NCBI RefSeq assembly: GCF_006491595.2
Contig: NZ_VEVQ02000005.1
Location: forward strand, 186,001-250,000
Direction of reading: 5' to 3'
Length of the DNA stretch: 64,000 nt
Source of the DNA: Flavobacterium jejuense
GTDB taxonomy: Bacteria; Bacteroidota; Bacteroidia; Flavobacteriales; Flavobacteriaceae
How positions within the stretch are numbered: the stretch's first letter is position 1; each line of letters opens with the position of its first letter. The notes under the pieces are model-generated. The model was not told the DNA's origin, searched no databases, and saw nothing but the letters and a program-made list of their open reading frames with translations. The position numbers and the translations under genes are program-made. Positions 1 through 7,900 of the stretch are shown piece by piece.

Positions 1-491
1 ATTGCAATTTAGAAAAAATGGTTGCAGATGGTCATTTTAGAGAAGATTTACTATATCGTATCAATACTATTCAAATAGATGTTCCACCTTTAAGAGAGAG
101 AGACAATGATATATTAGTCCTTGCTGATTTTTATTTAAATAAATTCATGACTAAATATGACAAAGAAGGTTTTAGTTTAGATCAGAGTGCCAAGCAAAAA
201 TTAATGTCATATAGTTGGCCAGGAAATATTCGCGAACTACTCCATGCTATAGAACGTGCTGTAATTCTTTCTGATGACATTCTTTTAAAAGCTTCAGATT
301 TCAACTTTAACTCTAAGCTTACGCAACCAACCGAAACCGTACCTGACACTATTGAAGAAATGGAAATGTTCATGATTAATAATGCTCTAAATCAAAATGA
401 TGGAAATTACAGTGCTGCTGCAGAGCAATTAGGGATTTCTAGACAAACTCTTTACAATAAAACAAAAAAAATGGGCAATAATGGCAAGTAA
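1..491 (+). CDS. Sigma-54-dependent response regulator, NtrC family (C-terminal part)
   Basis: The gene enters from the left edge; the reading frame is already open at base 3, so the first ATG at 18 is internal. What is visible is the end of an AAA+ sigma-54 activator domain (DGHFREDLLYRIN, then the sensor-2 region SWPGNIRELLHAIERAVIL). A Fis-type helix-turn-helix follows at the C-terminus (NYSAAAEQLGISRQTLYNK). Proteins of this family bind upstream enhancer sites and drive open-complex formation by sigma-54 RNA polymerase after phosphorylation by a partner kinase. The stop overlaps the start of the downstream histidine kinase by 11 bases, so the two form a translationally coupled two-component pair. 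Whether it controls the neighbouring NRPS cluster cannot be told; no clear sigma-54 promoter was found in the short minus-strand gaps. The receiver domain would lie outside the window. Confidence 0.93.
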   Translation, partial: CNLEKMVADGHFREDLLYRINTIQIDVPPLRERDNDILVLADFYLNKFMTKYDKEGFSLDQSAKQKLMSYSWPGNIRELLHAIERAVILSDDILLKASDFNFNSKLTQPTETVPDTIEEMEMFMINNALNQNDGNYSAAAEQLGISRQTLYNKTKKMGNNGK

Positions 492-1815
492 AAATTTCTA
501 TTATCTATTTATTCTACATATTTTTTTCTTGATAATTACGGCTTTGACATTGGCCTTTTTTTTCTTGAATGACAATTCATTTTTTGGAACTTTCTTTTTA
601 ATAATTCTAATCCTTCAATCTTTTCTGTTATTACGTTTTATTAATCAAACCAATAGAAAAATAGCTTATTTTTTTGAGTCAATCAAAAATGAAGATTTTT
701 CTATGAGCTTTTCTGAGGATACAAATGTTAGTTCACTAAATGAGCTTCATAAAAGTTTGAACATGCTTAATGATATGATTCAAAATGTTCATCTTAAAAA
801 ACAAACACAAGAAAAATACTATCAAGAAATAATCAAACAGGCAAATATCGGTATATTAACATATAACAAAAAAGGACATATTCTTTTTGCTAATCCCAAA
901 ATAGAAGAATTACTAAATCACAAACCTTTAAATCATATTAAACAAATTGAGAAAATTGATGCTAAAATGTACCATCTTTTTTCTGAATTAGATCCATTTG
1001 ACAGGAAATTGATACAACTAACTAATGAACGAGAAAAGAAGCTAATTTCCTTAAAATCTACATCAATAACTTTAAATAATGAAGAACTCTTACTAGTTGT
1101 TGCACAAGATATTTATCAAGAATTAGATGAGAAAGAAAGTGATTCTTGGGCTCGACTTATTCGTGTACTTACTCATGAAATTATGAATGCCATAAGTCCA
1201 ATTACATCGATTTCTGAATCTATTTTAAAATACTATCAAAAAACAGATTCTTCCTTAAGTGTTGAACAAATTCAAAATACAATAAAAGGATTAGGAATTA
1301 TCAAGGAACAAGGAAATGATTTAATGGAATTTGTACAATCCTATAGGAGGTTACTAAGTTTACCTCCTCCTGATAAAGCATTTGTTCCAGCTATTCGTTT
1401 GCTAGAAAAGATAAAAGTATTGATGAATAAAGAATGTACAGATACTAATATCCATTTTACTGAAAAAATAAATCCCCCAGATCTTGAATTTTTTATAGAT
1501 GAAAAACAAATTTCTCAAATATTAATTAATCTAACAAAAAATGCTTTACAATCAATTGCTGGATTAGAAAATGGTTCTATAATAATAATTGCTGGAATTA
1601 CAGATCAAGGAAATCGCTATATAGAAGTTTGTGACAATGGTCCTGGTGTTCCCTCTGAACTAATTGACGAGGTTTTTGTTCCTTTCTTTACTACTAAAAC
1701 TTCTGGCACAGGTATTGGTTTAAGTTTATCTAAACAAATCATGCATTTACATGGTGGTAGTATTAAAGCTTATTCAGTACCTTTTCAGAAAACTTCTTTC
1801 ATTTTGACCTTTTGA
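481..1815 (+). CDS. Sensor histidine kinase, NtrY/NtrB-like
   Basis: A membrane-bound kinase of 444 residues and partner of the preceding regulator. Two hydrophobic segments at about residues 8-29 and 33-52 anchor it, with almost no periplasmic loop, so it probably senses a cytoplasmic or membrane signal. A PAS-like region spans about 110-210. The phosphoacceptor H-box (RLIRVLTHEIMNAISP) places the histidine at 232. The N-box (ILINLTKNALQSI), G1 box (VCDNGPGVP), F-box (PFFTTK) and G2 box (GTGIGLSLS) are all intact, so the kinase should be active. Its last 31 bases overlap, tail to tail, the 3' end of the phosphopantetheinyl transferase gene on the other strand. The ATG at 481 overlaps the regulator stop, supporting this start. 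The signal it detects is unknown. Confidence 0.93.
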   Translation: MASKNFYYLFILHIFFLIITALTLAFFFLNDNSFFGTFFLIILILQSFLLLRFINQTNRKIAYFFESIKNEDFSMSFSEDTNVSSLNELHKSLNMLNDMIQNVHLKKQTQEKYYQEIIKQANIGILTYNKKGHILFANPKIEELLNHKPLNHIKQIEKIDAKMYHLFSELDPFDRKLIQLTNEREKKLISLKSTSITLNNEELLLVVAQDIYQELDEKESDSWARLIRVLTHEIMNAISPITSISESILKYYQKTDSSLSVEQIQNTIKGLGIIKEQGNDLMEFVQSYRRLLSLPPPDKAFVPAIRLLEKIKVLMNKECTDTNIHFTEKINPPDLEFFIDEKQISQILINLTKNALQSIAGLENGSIIIIAGITDQGNRYIEVCDNGPGVPSELIDEVFVPFFTTKTSGTGIGLSLSKQIMHLHGGSIKAYSVPFQKTSFILTF

Positions 1816-2462
1816 GTTAAACCTTCATGACTATAAAAATCAACTTTAATGAGTTCAAAATTCTGATTTTTTGATGATACCAAATGTACTTTATACAAAT
1901 CACTAATTTCTAATTGATTGATTATCCAGTTGTTTTGACTTAAACAAACAAAATCTTCAACAGCTTCAAAATTCCCTAATGGTATACTTAAACCACGTCC
2001 ATCTGCTTTTATAACGGCTTCTTTTTTTGTCCAATAATGAAAAAATGTTGCTCCATCATTCTTATTCTTTTCAATTTCATTCCATTCATTACTTGTGAAA
2101 CAAGACTTAAAAACATCAAAATCTATTGGCTCTATTTTTTCAACATCAATACCTACTCTTCCATTATCAGTAAATGCACAAACGACACAACCCATAGAGT
2201 GTGATATATTGAAATCAACTTGACTATCCAAATAAGGTCTTCCGTATTCTGTAAATTTAAGATCATTTAATCCATTTGTGATTGCCATTTCTTTTAATCC
2301 TTTCTTTAAAAGAAGTTTTCCAAAAAGACTTGAATATTTATCATTCCATTTACTATACTTCATTACATCAGTCTTCAATCTGCTGGGAAGGATATTTAAA
2401 TACCTCTGAAATGTAGAATCCTTAAACTCCTTTTCAAAAATTGTATAATATATTTTAATCAT
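1785..2462 (-). CDS. 4'-phosphopantetheinyl transferase, Sfp type
   Basis: Transfers the phosphopantetheine arm from coenzyme A to the conserved serine of carrier domains, turning apo-PCP/ACP into holo forms. At 225 residues it has the usual Sfp length. The two diagnostic motifs are present: VGIDVEKIEPID (about 103-114, metal-binding Asp106 and Glu108) and WTKKEAVIKADGRGL (about 144-158, Glu148 and Lys152). NISHSMG at about 85-91 matches the substrate-binding PxFNxSHS region. It is the last gene of the minus-strand cluster, 59 bases after the HExxH-like gene, and is the obvious activator for the carrier domains encoded upstream. The 3' end overlaps the histidine kinase gene on the plus strand. 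Confidence 0.95.
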   Translation of the reverse strand: MIKIYYTIFEKEFKDSTFQRYLNILPSRLKTDVMKYSKWNDKYSSLFGKLLLKKGLKEMAITNGLNDLKFTEYGRPYLDSQVDFNISHSMGCVVCAFTDNGRVGIDVEKIEPIDFDVFKSCFTSNEWNEIEKNKNDGATFFHYWTKKEAVIKADGRGLSIPLGNFEAVEDFVCLSQNNWIINQLEISDLYKVHLVSSKNQNFELIKVDFYSHEGLTQKVKMKEVF

Positions 2463-2521
2463 AAAATAATTTTTAAATTAAAAAATTGAACTACATGTTT
2501 TTCATTCCTATCAGTATAATT

Positions 2522-3556
2522 TTATACAATTATTTCTTCCATTTTGTTTAATGTTAGAAACAAATCATTGTTATAAAAATAATTTTGATTAGAATAGTTA
2601 AACTGTTTTGTGTAAATAGAATATTTAGAGTAGATAGTTTCAAAAGATTTTTGAAACATCTCATAATATTTCATGCCTTTGGAAGAGAAAATATTTGGAT
2701 TATCGGTTAATTTAATATCTAAACCGAATTTTTGTAAATAGAATCCAATTCTTCCAATAATTTCTGTTTTTTGTTCTTCTGTAAAAGCCTCACTTTTGTA
2801 GGCTTCAGATAATGCATTTAATGTTGTTGTATAGGTAAATAGTCCGTGAAATACATCATAAATTGACCTATTGTCTTTATAGTTTGAGTAGATTGATAGT
2901 TTAGTTTGCATTGGAGGAACAAAAAAATCTTGTGCATTTAATGTTAAAAAATAAAATATAATGTGTCCACATTGATGCGACAGGTCATCTATAAAAAAAA
3001 TCTCATTTGCAATTTGGTCATTTACATTAATGAATGTTGTTCCTAGATATTGAAGTGTTGCAAAGGAATTTTGATTTTTACAATTAAAAATCGAAATCTC
3101 TTTTGTTGTTATTTCAATAATTTCACAAAACTCAGGAATGATTGTTTTCAAATATTCCCATGCATTGAATAAAGGTTTTATATTTTTCTGGATTGTTTCT
3201 TCTGTTGTCTCTTCAAATTCAAGATTAAAATAAGAAGTTAAGAAAGGATTACTGCTTTTGTAAATTTTTATATTTGAATCGCTCAAAAAAAAGTAATCCG
3301 CATGTTGATTAACTGTTTTAGAATCCATGTCAAGATAATTATTTATTATACTTGATATTGGGTTAGTTAGTTTGTTTTCTTTGGTAAACAAGTAATAAAA
3401 AAGTATTGGATTTAAAAAAGCGTTATCATCATTATAATCCAAACTGTTAAAAAGTTCTTCATCTAATTTATACAATTTTAATCGTATCTCATCCGATAAA
3501 TTCATTATTACATTTTCCAGAAACTCTTTTTCTATATTAAAATTTATTATTTTCAT
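2522..3556 (-). CDS. HExxH-like putative peptide-modifying enzyme (HQCGH variant)
   Basis: A 344-residue protein with no signal peptide or membrane segment. The most informative stretch is FIDDLSHQCGHIIFYF: His194 and His198 with HxxxH spacing, then a further conserved-looking histidine at 237 in YDVFHGLFTY. This H-x3-H plus downstream FHGLF layout resembles the HEXXH-motif-containing putative peptide modification proteins (now described as alpha-ketoglutarate-dependent HExxH-type peptide beta-hydroxylases). Here, however, the motif Glu is Gln. The gene lies directly downstream of two tandem GG-leader peptides, the usual partner context for such enzymes. Proposed role: Fe-dependent oxidation of those peptides, or of a carrier-bound amino acid. 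Family membership is inferred from motif and context, so the function remains tentative. Confidence 0.55.
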   Translation of the reverse strand: MKIINFNIEKEFLENVIMNLSDEIRLKLYKLDEELFNSLDYNDDNAFLNPILFYYLFTKENKLTNPISSIINNYLDMDSKTVNQHADYFFLSDSNIKIYKSSNPFLTSYFNLEFEETTEETIQKNIKPLFNAWEYLKTIIPEFCEIIEITTKEISIFNCKNQNSFATLQYLGTTFINVNDQIANEIFFIDDLSHQCGHIIFYFLTLNAQDFFVPPMQTKLSIYSNYKDNRSIYDVFHGLFTYTTTLNALSEAYKSEAFTEEQKTEIIGRIGFYLQKFGLDIKLTDNPNIFSSKGMKYYEMFQKSFETIYSKYSIYTKQFNYSNQNYFYNNDLFLTLNKMEEIIV

Positions 3557-3612
3557 AAAGATTAAGTTGATAAGATTAAAGAGAAAGAATTAACTTTCTC
3601 TTTAATTAAATA

Positions 3613-3777
3613 CTATTTTTGTGGACTTGCTGGTGGCCAATAAAAAGGGCGACAATCTCCATTATGACATTCTTCTGCAACCGAACCTCCTACAATTATT
3701 TCCAAATTTTTAGTAATTTCTAAATGATTCCATTTTTCTTGCAATTCATCTATTGAAAGTCTTTTTGTTTTTTTCAT
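3613..3777 (-). CDS. Short GG-leader precursor-like peptide B (54 aa)
   Basis: A 54-residue ORF starting MKKTKRLSIDELQEKW. The first 31 residues match the neighbouring peptide A at 21 positions and end in IVGG (Gly30-Gly31), the classic double-glycine leader end. The 23-residue putative core carries ECHNGDC (Cys37, Cys42) and then FYWPP. The pattern Glu-Cys-His ... Asp-Cys ... aromatic-Trp-Pro is shared with peptide A although the spacer lengths differ. The leader resembles the KLSINEL-type leaders of Bacteroidota natural-product precursor families. It lies 50 bases after peptide A and 56 bases before the HExxH-like gene, so the three look like one transcript. The two cysteines could form a small disulfide loop. 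No C39 peptidase/exporter for GG cleavage is encoded in the window. Confidence 0.72.
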   Translation of the reverse strand: MKKTKRLSIDELQEKWNHLEITKNLEIIVGGSVAEECHNGDCRPFYWPPASPQK

Positions 3778-3827
3778 TTTTCTTTTGTGTTTTATTATTG
3801 ATTATTTTTTTTATTACCATTTGTCAA

Positions 3828-4010
3828 TTACCAGGGCCAGAAAGTGTTTCCTGTGCAATCATCAGTATACGATCCATTAGAATTCGATGTGACATGACAT
3901 TCAGTAGCCGCAACAATACCTCCAACTATTAGTCCTAGACTTTGAGTAATTTCTACATCACTCCACTTTTCTTTCAATTCATTTATTGAAAGTCTTTTTG
4001 TTTTTCCCAT
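3828..4010 (-). CDS. Short GG-leader precursor-like peptide A (60 aa)
   Basis: A 60-residue ORF starting MGKTKRLSINELKEKW. The leader (1-31) ends IVGG, and the 29-residue putative core contains Cys38 (TECHV) and Cys52 (TDDC), finishing NTFWPW at the C-terminus. Strong similarity to the adjacent 54-residue peptide, highest in the leader, shows the pair arose by duplication and that the protein sequence is under selection. The gene lies 100 bases after the type II thioesterase gene and upstream of peptide B and the HExxH-like enzyme. The likely product is a ribosomally made, post-translationally modified peptide, or a leader-dependent substrate of the adjacent enzyme. Its function is otherwise unknown. 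AT-rich upstream DNA gives no clear promoter. Confidence 0.75.
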   Translation of the reverse strand: MGKTKRLSINELKEKWSDVEITQSLGLIVGGIVAATECHVTSNSNGSYTDDCTGNTFWPW

Positions 4011-4110
4011 TTTAAATTTTGTTTATTTATTATACAATTGCTTCACAATTCGGTAGAAGATTTAAATTACCTATCATTTTTTAGTGAAATGAAACACTAT
4101 ATTTATATTA

Positions 4111-4845
4111 TTAAGCAAATCGCATCATTTTTTCTTTATGAATGGATACACTAACATTATTTATAATTTCTATAATCTTAATTGTTTGTTCATTAATGAA
4201 AAAATGTCCTCCGTCAATATCAATGATATTACACTTTCCAGTTGTGTATTCTCTCCAAGTTTCATTCTTATCAATTGTTAAATCATCGTCTTTACCTAAA
4301 AGCACTGTCATATCTATATTTAGAGGATCAACCTGATCATCACATTTGTAGGTTTCCACAATTCTGAAATCATTTTTTAATATTGGCAGAAACAAATCCA
4401 ATAGCTCAGGATGATTGAAAAATTCAGGTGGAGTACCTCCAAGGTTAAGTACTTCTTTTCTAAATTTTTCGCTATCCATTTTACTATACATTTTTTCATT
4501 AGGTCGTATAAGGTTTGGAGCTCCTCTACCCGAAACAAAAGCATGTAAAGGACTTCTAAGATTTGATTTTCTAATATATTGAGCTAATTCATAAGTAATT
4601 AGCCCACCCATACTATGTCCAAATAGCATGAATTGATTTTCTTGAATTTCATCTTTAATCTTATTAAATACATCTTCAACAGCATCTTGTATATTTTCAT
4701 ACAAAGGTTCACTAAAACGTTTACCTCTTCCAGAAAGCTCAATGGGTCTTAGTTCAATATTAGGATTTAAATATTGTCTCCATTTACTATAAATAACAGA
4801 AGATCCTCCTGCATATGGCAAACAGTATAAAATTATTTTATTCAT
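4111..4845 (-). CDS. Type II thioesterase
   Basis: A discrete alpha/beta-hydrolase of 244 residues that removes wrongly loaded acyl or aminoacyl groups from carrier domains of the assembly line. It has the family N-terminus LYCLPYAGGSS, the nucleophile elbow GHSMGG (Ser78), an acidic loop GKDDDLT (about 185-191) that can supply the catalytic Asp, and GGHFFIN with the catalytic His214. Length and motif order are typical of NRPS-associated TEII (GrsT/SrfD class). It follows the terminal NRPS gene, which ends in its own integrated TE, by 75 bases; that fits an editing role rather than product release. It is cytoplasmic, with no signal peptide. Confidence 0.95.
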   Translation of the reverse strand: MNKIILYCLPYAGGSSVIYSKWRQYLNPNIELRPIELSGRGKRFSEPLYENIQDAVEDVFNKIKDEIQENQFMLFGHSMGGLITYELAQYIRKSNLRSPLHAFVSGRGAPNLIRPNEKMYSKMDSEKFRKEVLNLGGTPPEFFNHPELLDLFLPILKNDFRIVETYKCDDQVDPLNIDMTVLLGKDDDLTIDKNETWREYTTGKCNIIDIDGGHFFINEQTIKIIEIINNVSVSIHKEKMMRFA

Positions 4846-4920
4846 AATTATTTTTTTTTATTCAATAATAAATTTGAATTATTTACTAATTACTTTTTCC
4901 TTAATTTATTTATTAAAACT

Positions 4921-7900
4921 TTAGCTAAATAAAAAGTCAGCTTCGTTATATTGATTTTCGTCAAAATGATATTTAGTGAAACCACTTATTATTAATTTAG
5001 ACAATCTGGATAGATTTTCAGGATTTAGAATACCATAATGATCTGCATCTATATAAAAATGTTTAAAATCACCACTAGTGAATTCTTTCCAATGCTTCAT
5101 TTCTGTTCTCTCTAAACTCTTTGAAGCTTCAATAGTTATAATTTTACTTTTTACCTTACCTTCAACTTTATAATTATTTAAAACTTGTAAACTATTAAAA
5201 GTTAGTTTTTTAATCCTATCTGAGTCAACTTCCTTAATTTCTTTAAGCCAAAATTTCAATTCCATCTCTAAAATTTCATTAACTGATTCTATGTCAATAT
5301 TATATTCATTAGACTCTTCATTAATACCTCTGTCTACGAATATTAAATTAACATCATAACCTTCACTTTCCAAAATCTTAGTTACTTCAAAAGCAATTGT
5401 TACTCCCATTGAGTAACCCAAAATTGATACTGCTTTATCTTCATTGATTTTCTTTATTTCTTTTACAAACGTATTAGCCATTTCTTGAATACTTTTGTCA
5501 AAAGGAACATCATAATCAAATCCTTTATATTGGAGTCCATAAATATTATAATATGTATCCAGTTTTATAGCTAAATCCCTAAAAATTGTTGACGAACCTA
5601 TTATAGGTGGAATGAAATAGAGATTAGAAAGATTTGAATCTATTTTGTTTAGTTTTACAATTAATTCTTTATCATTATTTTGATTTAAAATCAATTGTGA
5701 AAGCTCAATAATTGTTGGGTTATTAAATATATCTTTTAGAACAATATTACATTTAAGTTCTTTAAAAATAGATGCTAATATTTGTGTTGCTTTAATCGAA
5801 TTACCTCCAATTTCAAAGAAGTTAATATCTGTACTAATTACAGGGTAACTCAAACATTTTTCCCATATTTCTAGTATTTTCTTTTCTACTTTATTCTTTG
5901 GAGCTACAATTATTTGTTTTTCATTAAATAATAAGTCTTTACTTTCAAGCATTTTTCTATCTACTTTACCAGTTGCTGTGACTGGTAATTTGTCTAAATT
6001 CCTAAAATGAGTAGGAACCATGTACAAAGGAAGTTTCTTCTTAAGAAAATCTTTTAATTCCAAACCTAATTTTACATCTAAAGTTAATGCATAAGGAACT
6101 GGTAGCTTATCTGTGTTAATTTTACCATTAATTGTTCTCGGAAAATCGTCTACTCTTACGAAATAATCGGGCACCATATAATGAGGAATTTGATCATTTA
6201 GAAATGTTCTAAGTTCTTCACTATCTAATGATTTTGTCGCTATATAATAAGAAACTAAATGTTTGTTTCCTTCTAAATCTGCTTTTGACATTGTAAAACA
6301 GTTTGCTATACCTTCATATTGATTTATTATTTGATCAACTTCTGCTGGTTCCACTCTATAACCTCTTATTTTTACCTGATTATCTTTTCTTCCACAAAAT
6401 TCAAGCAGTCCATCTTCATTCCATTTACCTAAATCTCCAGTTTTATAAAATAAGCCTCCATCAATTGGATTTGGTACAAAATGTTTATCAGTTTCTTCCT
6501 TTTTGTTAATATAACCTCTTGCTAAACCTGGTCCTGCAATATATATTTCTCCAATTTCACCACTAGGTAAACTCTCCATTGAGTCATCCAGTAAATAGAT
6601 ACTATGGTTAGCAATTGGTGTTCCAATGATATTACATTTTGTATTAGTATCAATTTTTGCAAATGAAGCACAAATTGTTGTCTCGGTAGGCCCATAAGTA
6701 TTATATACTATCATGGAGTTAACAATCTTATTAATATATGATGCCCTTAGTTCGTCTCCTCCACTAATCAATACTCTTGGAAGCCTATTTAAATCATTAA
6801 ATCTTAAATTTAACTCATTTATTACTAAAGGAGTTGTGCTCAATACTGTTGCATTATCATCATTAATTGCAGTAATAATTGCATCTATATCTCTACCTCC
6901 ATTTGGGAGAATAACTAATTTTCCACCTGAACATAGTGTAGGAAATATTTCCTCAACAGCTGTATCAAATGAAATTGAAGACTGTTGAATAACAATATCA
7001 TTTTCACTAAGGTTAAAGTAATCAATAAACGTAAGAATGTAATCTGAAACAGACTGATGCTCTACCATAACCCCTTTGGGCTTACCTGTTGATCCGGATG
7101 TATAGCATATATAACATAGATCATCAACAGAACCAGACTCTAAATTATTTGTTTGTAAATGAGTATTCAAGTTATTTTCAATTTCATCATAAACAATTTT
7201 TGAAATGTTTTTGAATATTTCTTTATCTTCATTTTTTTTATCTAAAATAACTGATTTGATTTCAGAATCGTCAAGAATATATTTTATTCGAGCATCTGGA
7301 TAGTCTTCATCTACGGGTACATATGCTGCTCCTGTTTTAAGTACAGCTAGAATAGAAATAATCATTTTCTCGGATTTCTCCATAATAACCCCAACCGAAT
7401 CACCATTCCTAAGATTATGCTTGTCTCTTAACAAATTAGCTAATTGATTAGCACTATTATTTAATTCCTTATATGACATTTCTTTACCCTCAAAAAACAA
7501 TGCTATATTATCTGGATTTGTGTCTACAACTTTTTCAAATAATTCATTAATTCTATAGTTTACATTATGACCTAAACCAACCTTAGTTTCAGATTGTTTT
7601 ATTTTTTTAATTTCAGTTTGTTTTTTTGAAATTGATTCTTGTATGATCTCAGTTTTACTAGCTCTTTTAACATAATAAGCTATTAGATGATTGTTTTTAA
7701 AACTATCTTCATTCACTACTACTGCTACTTCTTGTACATCTGGATGTTCTAAAATCTTACTTTCAATTTCACCTGGTTCTATTCGAGACCCTCCTATTCT
7801 AATCTGATTATCTTTCCTTCCAAGAAATTCAATTTCTCCTTTTTCATTCCAACGACCAATATCTCCTGTTTTATAAATTTTTTGATTTTTTTTGGATGAA

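Noticed and set aside
4030..4077. 15-residue minus-strand ORF upstream of GG peptide A
   Set aside because: It is very short and has no GG leader or similarity to the two peptides; chance occurrence is likely, though a leader-type regulatory peptide cannot be excluded.
6713..6988. Plus-strand open frames inside NRPS genes (for example 6713..6988, 45123..45395, 47271..47576)
   Set aside because: They lie antisense to well-supported megasynthase coding sequence, have low-complexity compositions and no recognisable motifs; AT-rich DNA readily leaves such frames open.
7665..7665. Nested A domain explained by a frameshift or gene join
   Set aside because: The reading frame is continuous through both junctions and both A-domain motif sets are intact, so no frameshift is needed; a mis-assembly can be excluded only with reads.
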